A stretch of 64,000 nt of DNA from Alistipes sp. Lineage in GTDB: Bacteria; Bacteroidota; Bacteroidia; Bacteroidales; Rikenellaceae. The stretch spans positions 1 through 64,000 of the forward strand of contig JAFULF010000027.1 in the NCBI GenBank assembly GCA_017483225.1, written 5' to 3'. The notes under the pieces were generated by a model that saw only the letters and a program-made list of their open reading frames with translations, made no database searches and had not been told where the DNA came from. The position numbers were made by a program, and so were the translations under genes. Below are positions 26,543 through 34,699 of the stretch, piece by piece (within the stretch, counting starts at the first letter, position 1; each line of letters starts with the position of its first letter).

Positions 26543-26891
26543 ATTTCCACCACTTATTGTGACAAGGTAAACCACTTAATTATGGCCGATTTTTTTTGAG
26601 GATTATATGGTTTAGTTTAGTTACCCCTCCCACGTGGATATCGTTTTCGATACCCACGTGGGAGGAGAAACGGAGATTAAGGGAAATGACGGGCTGTTAA
26701 TGTTGTGCAAAAGGGTGTGGACCCTCACGACTTTGCCCCAAACCGCCTGCGCTTACTTTAATTGCCTTTAATAGCCCTTAATAACCCTTGAAGTTGCGCA
26801 AAAGTCATCCGAGCGACCTGCGGGAGCGGCTGTCAAAAATGTTATTCGATGTTATTGTCTGCGTTGCTGTCGCTTCCGCTCCTTGCCCGAT
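26543..26891. other. Gene-free region with a long hairpin and short repeats
   Basis: No convincing gene lies in the 385 bases between dnaG and the metallopeptidase-GNAT gene. Visible structure: a long inverted repeat at 26626-26665 (see separate entry); a pair of GTTGYGCAAAAG copies near 26702 and 26795; a run of short TTTAATNGCC / TTAATANCCC units at about 26757-26790; a doubled GATGTTATT near 26840-26860; and GGAGCGG/CCGCTCC arms near 26822 and 26876 that could fold as a minus-strand 3' end for the metallopeptidase-GNAT gene. Confidence 0.5.
26626..26665. repeat. Long inverted repeat without a T run
   Basis: Arms 26626-26637 and 26654-26665 (CCTCCCACGTGG and its complement) plus an inner TATCG/CGATA extension around a TTTT loop give about 17 pairs with one mismatch. 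It is not followed by a T run on either strand, so a normal intrinsic terminator is unlikely. Confidence 0.7.
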
Positions 26892-27959
26892 TTACTGCGC
26901 TAAATTCTTGTGATAGGCCTCTCGAAAGGCGCCCGACAGAAGTGTGATACGTCCGCAGTGCGTATATCCCATACCTTTGAGCAGGGAGTGCATCGCCTTG
27001 TTATCCTTGTGGGTGTCGATACGGATATTCTCCACGCCCCTCGCTGCGCACAGCTCCTCCGCTAGATGCAGAATCTCACGGGCGATGCCTCGGCGACGGT
27101 ACTCCTCTGCCACGGCAATTCGATGCACGACGGCATACTCGCCCTCGTTGAGCCACTCCTTGCCCGCTATCGCTGCGTATGTCGGCTCGACGGCGAAGGA
27201 GATGACGGCGGTAGCGGCGACCACCCCGCAATGCTCGACGATGTAGTTCTCGCCACGTGCTACGTCGCCCGCAATAATCTCGGCGGTGGGGTAGCCATCC
27301 TGCCACTGGTCGATATGCGACCGACGAAACCACGCCTGAGCGTCGGCAACCAACTCCATAATGCGGCAGAGGTCCCCCTCCGAGCCTCGGCGAAAACGGA
27401 GCGAGCGGCGTATGCCACGCAGTTGGCGGTTGAGTTCCGCCTCACGACCCCCGGTGCATTGGTCGAGCAGGGCGTGGAAGCGGGGCGAGTGGTTGTGGTG
27501 TACGGTGTGGCACAGCTCGTGAAGGATGACAAAGTCCCGCAGATGGTCGGGCAGGGTCATCAGAAAGAGTGACAGCGAGATGTTGTTCTGCGCCGTGCAG
27601 CAGCCCCACTTGGTACGGGCGGCACGGATGGTCACACGGCCGTAGCGAAATCCGAATCGGGCCGCCAGCTCCGCCACACGTGCGGGCAGGGTCGCCTTCG
27701 CCTGACGGCGCAACGCCTCGACCTCCTCGGGGGTGTGGGTTGCAGAGTCCCCGAATCGCTTGTTCATACGCTCCCGAGCCTGCACGACCCACTCGGTGCG
27801 GCTGTCGAGGAACGAGAGCGCACGCTTGGTGGAGATGGCGGCAGGGTAGGATAGGCGTACCTCGCCCGAAGCCTTGATGCTGATGGATATACGTCGGCAG
27901 CGATGGCTCTGGGAGAGTGTGATAACCCCCAAGACGGGGTGTATGTATTTGGATGTCAT
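26892..27959 (-). CDS. Fusion of YgjP/DUF45 metallopeptidase and GNAT acetyltransferase
   Basis: A 355-residue single reading frame. Residues 1-190 match the YgjP/DUF45 zinc metallopeptidase family: the RCRRISISIK start, RTKWGCCT at about 115-122, and the zinc site HELCH (147-151) with a third ligand likely His157 (HNHSPRF). YgjP itself is usually about 170-240 residues. Residues about 195-355 are a GNAT N-acyltransferase with the acetyl-CoA loop RRRGIAREIL and ENIRIDTHKDNKAMHSLLKG. A separate GNAT start at an internal Met (about residue 201) is possible but no promoter is obvious there. It starts 2 bases after rlmB. Substrates of both halves are unknown. Confidence 0.85.
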   Translation of the reverse strand: MTSKYIHPVLGVITLSQSHRCRRISISIKASGEVRLSYPAAISTKRALSFLDSRTEWVVQARERMNKRFGDSATHTPEEVEALRRQAKATLPARVAELAARFGFRYGRVTIRAARTKWGCCTAQNNISLSLFLMTLPDHLRDFVILHELCHTVHHNHSPRFHALLDQCTGGREAELNRQLRGIRRSLRFRRGSEGDLCRIMELVADAQAWFRRSHIDQWQDGYPTAEIIAGDVARGENYIVEHCGVVAATAVISFAVEPTYAAIAGKEWLNEGEYAVVHRIAVAEEYRRRGIAREILHLAEELCAARGVENIRIDTHKDNKAMHSLLKGMGYTHCGRITLLSGAFREAYHKNLAQ

Positions 27960-27961
27960 AG

Positions 27962-28699
27962 TTAGTCGCCGATGCGCTGGCGTACCACCTCGAAGAGCAT
28001 AATCGCCGCCGCCGCCGAGACGTTGAGCGACTCGATGGCTCCAATCATCGGGATAGCGAGCTGCTCGTCGCAGAGTTTGAGCACCTCCTTCGAGATACCC
28101 TTCTCCTCGGAGCCCATAACTATCACGGTAGGGCGGCGCAGGTCGGCATCGTACATAAGCTTGCGGCTATGCTCTGTGGCTGCCACAACCTGAAAACCCT
28201 CCGCCTGCAACGCTTTGAGGGTGTTACGCACCGAGCCTACACGGCATACGGGGATGCGGAGCAGAGCACCTGCCGAGGAGCGTACCGCCTCGGCATTTAC
28301 CGGTGCGGAGCTTTTGAGCGACGTGATGATGCCGTGCGCTCCGGCACACTCCGCCGAGCGGGCGATGCCGCCGAAGTTGCGGATGTCGGTGATGCCGTCA
28401 AAGAGCACGATGAGCGGTGTCTCATCCTCCGGCACACGTTCCAGAATATCATTCACCTCGACATACTCGATGGCGGCAATCTGTGCCACCACGCCCTGAT
28501 GGTTGCCACGGGTCAGGCGGTTGAGTTTCTCGACCGGCACCTCCTGAACACGCAGACGGTGGCGGAAGCACAAATCTCGCAGGTCGGTCATCAGCTGTCC
28601 CTCTGCGCCACGGCGGACGTATATCTTCTCAATCTGCTTGCCCGACTCAATCGCCTCGGCAACAGGGCGAATGCCGAATACAATGTTACTCTTCTCCAT
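27962..28699 (-). CDS. rlmB: TrmH-family 23S rRNA (guanosine-2'-O)-methyltransferase RlmB
   Basis: A 245-residue SPOUT methyltransferase. The N-terminal substrate-binding domain begins VFGIRPVAEAIESGKQIEKI. The C-terminal knot has the three TrmH motifs: LFDGITDIRNFGGIARSAEC, VMGSEEKGIS, and the final IPMIGAIESLNVSAAAAIML. The ATG at 28699 is chosen because it begins the domain and lies after a -7 box TACTTTTG (minus strand, about 28730); an upstream in-frame ATG at 28738 would precede transcription. Expected to methylate G2251 of 23S rRNA. Confidence 0.92.
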   Translation of the reverse strand: MEKSNIVFGIRPVAEAIESGKQIEKIYVRRGAEGQLMTDLRDLCFRHRLRVQEVPVEKLNRLTRGNHQGVVAQIAAIEYVEVNDILERVPEDETPLIVLFDGITDIRNFGGIARSAECAGAHGIITSLKSSAPVNAEAVRSSAGALLRIPVCRVGSVRNTLKALQAEGFQVVAATEHSRKLMYDADLRRPTVIVMGSEEKGISKEVLKLCDEQLAIPMIGAIESLNVSAAAAIMLFEVVRQRIGD

Positions 28700-28775
28700 A
28701 GTTTGTAATTCTCTTCTTTGAGGACAAAAGTAGTACAAATTCGCCGATTTTTAGTCTTTGATAATGAAAAAAATG

Positions 28776-28783
28776 TATCTTTG
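28776..28783 (+). promoter_or_regulatory. -7 box that fixes the CotH start
   Basis: TATCTTTG at 28776-28783 places transcription start near 28790, which rules out an in-frame ATG at 28758 and supports the ATG at 28809. Confidence 0.6.
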
Positions 28784-28808
28784 TGCAGATTGTGTAAAAA
28801 ACCTATTT

Positions 28809-30293
28809 ATGAAACTCTGTCAATTTATTATTTGTGCCGCTCTCTGCTTCGCCTTTGCTTCGTGCGAGCCGGAGACTCTGCCGGATGGCGGAGATGGCAA
28901 CAACACGGAGCAGACCCCGGGTGATGGCGATGAAAATGCGGGCGACAACAACGAGGGTGAGAGCGGCGGAAACGACAACGTGCAGCCGCCGTCGTACGAG
29001 GTTGCCGACTACGACTACGTCTTTGATATTACGGCGGTGCCGGAGATTCACGTGAGCGTGAGCGAGGAGCAGTGGAACACGCTGCTCGGCCTCTACGATG
29101 CCAACCCCGACACCGATGAGTATATCCATTGCGATGCCTCATTCACGAAGGGTAGTGACCACTACGCCTTTACGGATGCGGGTCTGCGCCTTCGAGGCAA
29201 CACCTCACGTCGCCGTCCCGAGGCGGGCGATTCGGGCAGCCTCCACAACTCGGCCAACCCCGATTGGCAACACTGCCACTTTATGATTAACCTGCGCAAG
29301 TTCGTCAAAGATGATGCGCACGAGCTGCGAGGTGTTCGCAAACTACACCTCAAATGGCATAAGGACGATGCGGCCTATGCACGTGAGATATACTGCTACG
29401 ACCTCTTTCGCCGTTTCGGCATCTGGACCGCCCTGCGTGCCTCCTACTGCCGTCTGTGGATAAAGGTGGGCAATACGAAGGAGGCGTACTACGGTGTCTA
29501 TGAGATGTTGGAGGCGGTTGACGAGCGATACTTGAAGGCCCGCAAGGAGGGCTTCGGTAACGACGACTACTTCTTGTGGAAGTGTGGCTGGGGTGCCGAC
29601 CTTAACTCCGACGACCCGAATCGCTTCTGGAATGACGATGAGGCTGGAACGGAGAATCGTGCCTACACGCTCAAAACGGCAACCGATAACTTCGCTGCTG
29701 CCGAGGCACAAATCATCGACTTTATACGCAAGCTGCGTGGCAAGGGCGACGAGAGCTTTGCAGCGTGGATTCCTACCGTTACGGATGTCGAGCTGCTGCT
29801 GCGCACCTATGCCGTAAATGTCGTTGTCGGTATGTGGGACGACTATTGGTGCAACCAGAACAACTACTATATCTACTTCAATAGCGACGACCAGTACGAT
29901 TACCGCTTCTTCTTCATCCCTTATGACTACGACAACACGCTCGGCACGTCGAATATTATCGACTCCGGCCGTCAGAATCCGCTCTCGTGGGGCAACTCTA
30001 ACCAGATGCTTATCAGCCGTCTGCTCAAAATAGATGCCTATCGCAAGATATATGTCGATGCGTTGAAGGAGCTGTGCGGCTCGAATGACTACTTCGCTGC
30101 GGAGGGCAGTATCGCCCGAATCCGTATGTGGCAGGATATGATTAAGGAGTATATCCCGAATGATACGGGCGAGGATATGGAGTTGAAGGATGTGCCGGCC
30201 TCGTGGGGCAACCACTCGGAGTATCGCCTCTTTGAGCGAGGCTCAAACAACTTCTTCGATGTGAAGACCTCGGTTGTAAATGCGCTTAAATAG
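28809..30293 (+). CDS. CotH-kinase-family lipoprotein
   Basis: A 494-residue predicted lipoprotein. The signal peptide ends at a lipobox cysteine (CFAFASC, about residue 20), followed by a Gly/Asp/Asn/Glu-rich linker of about 50 residues. A CotH domain then covers about 80-490: GLRLRGNTSRRRPE, the LRGVRKLHLKWHKDDAAYAR region, YGVYEMLEAVDERYLK, and the late FFFIPYDYDNTLG motif that holds the metal-binding Asp residues. In spore formers CotH phosphorylates coat proteins; Bacteroidota homologues are surface or periplasmic and their substrates are unknown. Monocistronic, with its own promoter and a terminator at 30314. Confidence 0.88.
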   Translation: MKLCQFIICAALCFAFASCEPETLPDGGDGNNTEQTPGDGDENAGDNNEGESGGNDNVQPPSYEVADYDYVFDITAVPEIHVSVSEEQWNTLLGLYDANPDTDEYIHCDASFTKGSDHYAFTDAGLRLRGNTSRRRPEAGDSGSLHNSANPDWQHCHFMINLRKFVKDDAHELRGVRKLHLKWHKDDAAYAREIYCYDLFRRFGIWTALRASYCRLWIKVGNTKEAYYGVYEMLEAVDERYLKARKEGFGNDDYFLWKCGWGADLNSDDPNRFWNDDEAGTENRAYTLKTATDNFAAAEAQIIDFIRKLRGKGDESFAAWIPTVTDVELLLRTYAVNVVVGMWDDYWCNQNNYYIYFNSDDQYDYRFFFIPYDYDNTLGTSNIIDSGRQNPLSWGNSNQMLISRLLKIDAYRKIYVDALKELCGSNDYFAAEGSIARIRMWQDMIKEYIPNDTGEDMELKDVPASWGNHSEYRLFERGSNNFFDVKTSVVNALK

Positions 30294-30313
30294 CGGAGCG
30301 CAAATATACGATA

Positions 30314-30338
30314 AGAGGAGGGTTATGCGCCCTCCTCT
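30314..30338. terminator. Bidirectional terminator, overlaps abc-F stop
   Basis: AGAGGAGGG at 30314-30322 pairs with CCCTCCTCT at 30330-30338. The right arm forms part of the last codons of the convergent ABC-F gene. Confidence 0.7.
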
Positions 30339-32263
30339 ATCATTTCCAACTCGTAGGATGCCTTCTCCCACTCGTGCATCATATGGTCGTATCGCTGTTT
30401 GAGCTCGTCGTAGGCCTTGTACTCGTCGGCGTTGTACTCCGTAGCCGATGCAAAGCGGGTGTCGTACTCGGCAATCTGTCGCTCTATGTCGGCGAGCTCT
30501 GCCTCTATCGTCTCCACCGCCTTGCGGTGCTTGCGCAACAGTTTCTCCTGCTCCTTCTTCTGCTCGTAGGAGAGTTTGCCGGAGGTAGGCTCCGAGATGG
30601 CATTGCTCTGCTTGGCCGTCGGCGTCGCCTTGCGCTCCACCTCACGTAAGTCCTCCAACTTGCGCTTTTCGAGGAAGTAGTAGATGCCTCCAAGGTACTC
30701 CCTCACGCCTCCATCCCTGAACTCATAGACCTTATCCACAATGCCGTCAAGGAACTCTCGGTCGTGCGACACGACGACAATCGTGCCGTCGAACTTGCGC
30801 AGGGCCTCTTTCAGAATATCCTTCGAGCGCATATCCATATGGTTGGTCGGCTCGTCAAGCACCAGAAGGTTGTGAGGTTCGAGCATCATACGGGCCATAG
30901 CCAGACGAGAACGCTCGCCACCCGACAGCACCTTGACCTTCTTATCCACATCCTCGCCTCGGAAGAGGAATGCGCCGAGAATATCTCGCAGGCGGGTGCG
31001 AATATCGCCCACGGCGACACGGTCGAGGGTGTCATATACGGTAAAGTCGCCGTTCATCAGGTCGTCTTGGTTCTGGGCGTAGTAGCCGACGCTGACATTT
31101 GCCCCTATCTTGATGGTTCCCTCCGTAGGCTCCAACTCGCCGATGAGCATTCGGGCAAAGGTCGTCTTACCCTCGCCGTTACGACCCACCAGAGCAATCT
31201 TGTCGCCCTTGTGAATCGTGAACTCCGCACCGCCAAAGACACGGTGTGCACCAAACGACTTGCCCACCTCCTTCACGTCGGCAACAATCTGGCCGGAGCG
31301 TGGTGCCGGCGGGAACTTGATGTTGAGCGTCGCCAAATCCTCCTCCTCGACCTCGATGCGCTCCAACTTGTCAAGCTGCTTGATGCGGGATTGTACCTGA
31401 TTCGACTTGGTGGGCTTGTAGCGGAACTTCTCGATGAACTCCTCGCTCTTTTCGATGAGTCGCTGCTGATTCTGATATGCCGCCAACTGCTGTGCACGGC
31501 GCTCGGCACGCAACTGCACAAACTGCGAGTAGGGCACCTTGTAGTCGTAAATCTTGCCGAGGGACAGCTCTATGGTGCGGTTGGTCACGTTGTCCAGAAA
31601 GGCACGGTCGTGCGATATGAGCAACACTGCCCCGTTATAGTTCTTCAAGTACTCCTCCAACCACTGTATGGACTCGATGTCGAGGTGATTGGTCGGCTCG
31701 TCGAGCAGGAAAATCGAGGGGCGGCGCAGTAGCAACTTCGCCAGCTCGATACGCATACGCCAACCTCCGGAGAAGGTGCTTGTGGGCTTCTCGAACTCCT
31801 CGCGGCGGAATCCCAGACCGAGCAACGTCTTCTCGATGTCGGCATCACGGGTATCACCTCCGAGGATGTGGTAGCGGTCGTTGGCATCGTTGAGGTGGTG
31901 CAGCAGCTTCTCGTACTCCTCCGACTCGTAGTCGGTGCGCTCGGCAATCTCACGTGTGAGCGACTCAATCTCTCGCTCTATGGCGAGCACCTCCTCGAAG
32001 GCCTTGGCGGTCTCCTCGATAAGGGTTGTGGTGTCGGCAACCTGCATCTGCTGCGGCAGATAGCCTATGCTGCAATCGGCGTTACGAGTAACGGCTCCCG
32101 AGGTGGGCTGTTGCAGCCCTGCGATGAGTTTGAGGATGGTAGTTTTGCCTGCTCCGTTGCGCCCCACAAGGCCGATTCTGTCCTTCGGATTTATGAGGAA
32201 CGAAATCTGGTCAAAGAGGGACCAACCGCCAAAACTGACCGAAAGGTTATCAATAGAAATCAT
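30323..32263 (-). CDS. ABC-F family ATPase (Uup/EttA-like)
   Basis: A 646-residue soluble protein with two ABC domains and no membrane segment. First domain: Walker A GRNGAGKTTI, signature FSGGWRMRIELAKLL and Walker B IFLLDEPTNHLD. A charged linker with FRYKPTKSNQVQSRIKQLDK follows. Second domain: Walker A GRNGEGKTTFA, signature LSGGERSRLAMA and LLVLDEPTNHMD. The C-terminal about 110 residues are a charged coiled coil. ABC-F proteins act on the ribosome in translation control or antibiotic protection; which one cannot be told. The first base of its ATG is the last base of the rpe stop (TAATG), so it is translationally coupled to Rpe. Confidence 0.92.
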   Translation of the reverse strand: MISIDNLSVSFGGWSLFDQISFLINPKDRIGLVGRNGAGKTTILKLIAGLQQPTSGAVTRNADCSIGYLPQQMQVADTTTLIEETAKAFEEVLAIEREIESLTREIAERTDYESEEYEKLLHHLNDANDRYHILGGDTRDADIEKTLLGLGFRREEFEKPTSTFSGGWRMRIELAKLLLRRPSIFLLDEPTNHLDIESIQWLEEYLKNYNGAVLLISHDRAFLDNVTNRTIELSLGKIYDYKVPYSQFVQLRAERRAQQLAAYQNQQRLIEKSEEFIEKFRYKPTKSNQVQSRIKQLDKLERIEVEEEDLATLNIKFPPAPRSGQIVADVKEVGKSFGAHRVFGGAEFTIHKGDKIALVGRNGEGKTTFARMLIGELEPTEGTIKIGANVSVGYYAQNQDDLMNGDFTVYDTLDRVAVGDIRTRLRDILGAFLFRGEDVDKKVKVLSGGERSRLAMARMMLEPHNLLVLDEPTNHMDMRSKDILKEALRKFDGTIVVVSHDREFLDGIVDKVYEFRDGGVREYLGGIYYFLEKRKLEDLREVERKATPTAKQSNAISEPTSGKLSYEQKKEQEKLLRKHRKAVETIEAELADIERQIAEYDTRFASATEYNADEYKAYDELKQRYDHMMHEWEKASYELEMIEEGA

Positions 32264-32913
32264 TATGCCTCCAATATTTTTATTATAGCCTCCTTCGGAT
32301 TCTCGGCACCAAAGACGGAGGAGCCGGCAACGACAACCTCCACGCCTGCATCGAACACCTCACGGGCGTTCTTGGCGGAGATGCCGCCGTCAATCTCTAT
32401 CAGACAGTCGCCTTCGCACTCCTGAATCATACGGCGCAGGGTGCGTACCTTGTCCAGCGACTCCGGCATAAAAGATTGACCTCCGAAGCCCGGCTCGACG
32501 CTCATCACGAGCACCATATCCAGACGAGGCAACCACTCTCGCAGCACCTCCGGATTGGTCGCCGGCTTGATACTGATGCCCACCTTTGCTCCCGCCTCAC
32601 GGATGGCATCTATGCAGGCACCCACATCCTCCGCAGCCTCGTAGTGGAAGGTTACGTAGTCGGAGCCGGCCTCGGCAAAGCGCTTGACGTAGCGTATCGG
32701 GTCGCATATCATAAGGTGCGTGTCGATGACCTTTGACGTGGCCTTGCGTACAGGTTTAAGCACGGGAAAACCGAAGGAGATGTTGGGAACGAACACGCCG
32801 TCCATAACATCGACGTGTATCCACTCGGCACGAGATTCGTTCAACATACGGATATCTCGCTCCAAGTTGCCGAAATCGGCAGAGAGTATCGAAGGGGCTA
32901 CAATTCTTTTCAT
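32263..32913 (-). CDS. rpe: Ribulose-phosphate 3-epimerase from an internal start
   Basis: ATG at 32913 begins MKRIVAPSILSADF, the normal N-terminus of Rpe, and yields 216 residues, the usual family length. Catalytic and metal ligands expected for the TIM barrel are present (HVDVMDG, HYEAAEDV, IDGGIS). A -7 box at 32918-32925 with a TTTG 20 bases further upstream could drive a leaderless transcript beginning at this ATG. I list it separately from the GNAT-Rpe fusion because both products may be made. Confidence 0.6.
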   Translation of the reverse strand: MKRIVAPSILSADFGNLERDIRMLNESRAEWIHVDVMDGVFVPNISFGFPVLKPVRKATSKVIDTHLMICDPIRYVKRFAEAGSDYVTFHYEAAEDVGACIDAIREAGAKVGISIKPATNPEVLREWLPRLDMVLVMSVEPGFGGQSFMPESLDKVRTLRRMIQECEGDCLIEIDGGISAKNAREVFDAGVEVVVAGSSVFGAENPKEAIIKILEA

Positions 32914-33372
32914 AGTGCAAAAATAGTAAAAATTGTCTGTTTCGACAAATCCGCAACGTCTAAACAGAGCACGGCTGGCGGCGTTGTCGTCGGCGACTAC
33001 CGCTTTTAGTCGCTCCACCTGCAAATTGCGTGCGTGGCGTTGCAGGGTGTGCAGGGCATCGGTGGCGTAGCCTCGCCTTCGGTCCTCCTTCCCGTATATC
33101 AGTATGCCGACCTCTGCCGTAGTGCCGTCGTAGTCGAAGAGGTCTATGGCACCTATCGTCCGGCCCTCCGCCTCAATCATCAGACGCAACTGCCCGTTGG
33201 CGACGAAGCCCTGTTGCTGGTTGCTCACAAATTGCTCAATCTCGGCACGTGCGTAGGGTGGGTGGGGAGCACTGAACGGAGCAACGGCAGGGTCGTTCTC
33301 CCATAAAAGAATAGTGTCGATGTCCGAGGACTCGACACTACGTAGCCGGCATATATGCCCCTGCAAGGTCAT
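32263..33372 (-). CDS. Fusion of GNAT acetyltransferase and ribulose-phosphate 3-epimerase
   Basis: A 369-residue uninterrupted frame. Residues 1-150 are a RimJ/RimL-type GNAT (RLRSVESSDIDTILLWENDP, the acetyl-CoA loop EDRRRGYATDAL, and ASRALFRRCGFVE). Residues 154-369 are a complete ribulose-phosphate epimerase of the pentose phosphate pathway: RIVAPSILSADFGNLERDI, HVDVMDGVFVPNISFG, MSVEPGFGGQSFMP, and IDGGISAKNA. There is no linker: the residues joining them (NFYYFCT) are encoded by a consensus -7 promoter box. The gene starts 1 base after the ROK gene and overlaps the ABC-F start by one base. Either a true bifunctional protein or a GNAT gene that lost its stop codon. Confidence 0.85.
   Translation of the reverse strand: MTLQGHICRLRSVESSDIDTILLWENDPAVAPFSAPHPPYARAEIEQFVSNQQQGFVANGQLRLMIEAEGRTIGAIDLFDYDGTTAEVGILIYGKEDRRRGYATDALHTLQRHARNLQVERLKAVVADDNAASRALFRRCGFVETDNFYYFCTMKRIVAPSILSADFGNLERDIRMLNESRAEWIHVDVMDGVFVPNISFGFPVLKPVRKATSKVIDTHLMICDPIRYVKRFAEAGSDYVTFHYEAAEDVGACIDAIREAGAKVGISIKPATNPEVLREWLPRLDMVLVMSVEPGFGGQSFMPESLDKVRTLRRMIQECEGDCLIEIDGGISAKNAREVFDAGVEVVVAGSSVFGAENPKEAIIKILEA
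32918..32949 (-). promoter_or_regulatory. Promoter inside the GNAT-Rpe coding sequence
   Basis: On the minus strand TATTTTTG (32925-32918) is preceded by TTTG with a 20-base spacer and is followed after 4 bases by the ATG of Rpe at 32913. Confidence 0.6.
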
Positions 33373-33373
33373 A

Positions 33374-34600
33374 CTACAAGCCGATTATCTGGTTGCGGAT
33401 AAGCATCGCAACACCCCACGCAGGAGCGTTGTCGCTCATCTTCGACTGGCGGAACTTCGTATCCTTATATACAAGGTTGAGCGAGTATTTGTTGGTTGCC
33501 GATTTGAGTGGCAACATAATATAGTCGCCCGCCGCCGCAAGGTTACCTCCTACGATAACCGTCTCGGGATTGAAGATGTTGATAAGGATTGCTACCGCCT
33601 TGCCAATCTTCTCGCCCGCCTCCTCGATAAGCTCGATGGAGAGGTTGTCGTCGTTGCGTGCCGCCGAGATGATGTCGTTGATGTGGATTTGCTCCTTACG
33701 CTCGTACTTCGGACGCAGGATGGAGTTTGCTCCATTGCGAATCAGCTCGCACATCTTCTCCTCTATTGCCAGACCCGAAATCTCTGTCTCCAAGCACCCC
33801 CTCTTGCCGCAGAAGCATATCTTCTCGTTGTCGAAGAATGGGATATGGCCAAACTCTCCGGCAAAGCCGTTCTTTCCGTAGAAGAGCTTTCCGTTGATGA
33901 CGATACCGATGGCGACACCCAGGCCAAGATGCAGGTAGATGACGTTGCTCTCATCCTTCGAGCGGCCGCAGGTGTACTCCGCATAGCAACGGGAGCGGGT
34001 GTCGTTCTCGACAAGCACACGAATACCGATGCGTCGTTCGATGATGTCACGCAGCGACTCCTCGTAGCCCGTGAAGTATTTGTAGGAGCGGCCGAGCTGT
34101 GTGTTTACACGACCTACGATGCACACACCCACGCCGAGGATATGGCTCTTGTCGATGCCGCAGTTGTTGATGAAATTCTCGATGTTGTCGCAAATCTTCT
34201 CCAAGCACTGCTCACGGTCGCTCAACTCGAAGCTGTCATCCACAACCTCGTGGATGATGTTGTTTTTGAGGTCGGTAATGACGAAGGTCATACGGTCACG
34301 ACCTACGTTCACGCCTGCGAAGTAGATGGTGGTGTTGGTCAGTCCGAAGACGTTAGGGCGACGACCTCCCGGTGTCTCTACCTTGCCCAAGTCGGTCACG
34401 ATATCCTCATCGACCAACTCCTGTACGAGTTTTGTGATGGTGGGCACACTGATTCGCAACTCCTTGGTCAGCTCCGCAAGGGTCGCCTCGCCATTCATCG
34501 CCATATAAGCGATGATGTTGCGCTTGATGATATTATTCTTGTGCAGCAGACCTTTGTTTTCGGTCTCCTGATTGTTGAAGAAATCGATTAAAGAACTCAT
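33374..34600 (-). CDS. ROK-family transcription regulator (NagC/XylR-like)
   Basis: A 408-residue protein. The N-terminal winged helix-turn-helix (about 20-80) contains GEATLAELTKELRISVPTIT. The ROK domain (about 90-400) has the zinc/sugar signature GHIPFFDNEKICFCGKRGCL and EFGH-type loop GEFGHI, which in NagC-type repressors binds an amino sugar or other sugar ligand. It heads the operon ROK, GNAT-Rpe, ABC-F. A -7 box TATATTTG lies about 37 bases upstream. The ligand is unknown; control of sugar use is likely. Confidence 0.9.
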   Translation of the reverse strand: MSSLIDFFNNQETENKGLLHKNNIIKRNIIAYMAMNGEATLAELTKELRISVPTITKLVQELVDEDIVTDLGKVETPGGRRPNVFGLTNTTIYFAGVNVGRDRMTFVITDLKNNIIHEVVDDSFELSDREQCLEKICDNIENFINNCGIDKSHILGVGVCIVGRVNTQLGRSYKYFTGYEESLRDIIERRIGIRVLVENDTRSRCYAEYTCGRSKDESNVIYLHLGLGVAIGIVINGKLFYGKNGFAGEFGHIPFFDNEKICFCGKRGCLETEISGLAIEEKMCELIRNGANSILRPKYERKEQIHINDIISAARNDDNLSIELIEEAGEKIGKAVAILINIFNPETVIVGGNLAAAGDYIMLPLKSATNKYSLNLVYKDTKFRQSKMSDNAPAWGVAMLIRNQIIGL

Positions 34601-34699
34601 TTGCTGTATCTTTTTATTTCAAACACGATGCAAATATAATAAAAGGAGCGGAAATTATCCACTCCTTACTTAATTTTTTTAGAAATTTAATCAATTTTC

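Noticed and set aside
28803..29129. 108-residue minus-strand frame opposite CotH
   Set aside because: Shadow of a clear lipoprotein signal peptide and low-complexity linker.
33314..34591. 425-residue plus-strand frame opposite the ROK regulator
   Set aside because: ROK protein motifs on the minus strand are clear; this frame shows none.
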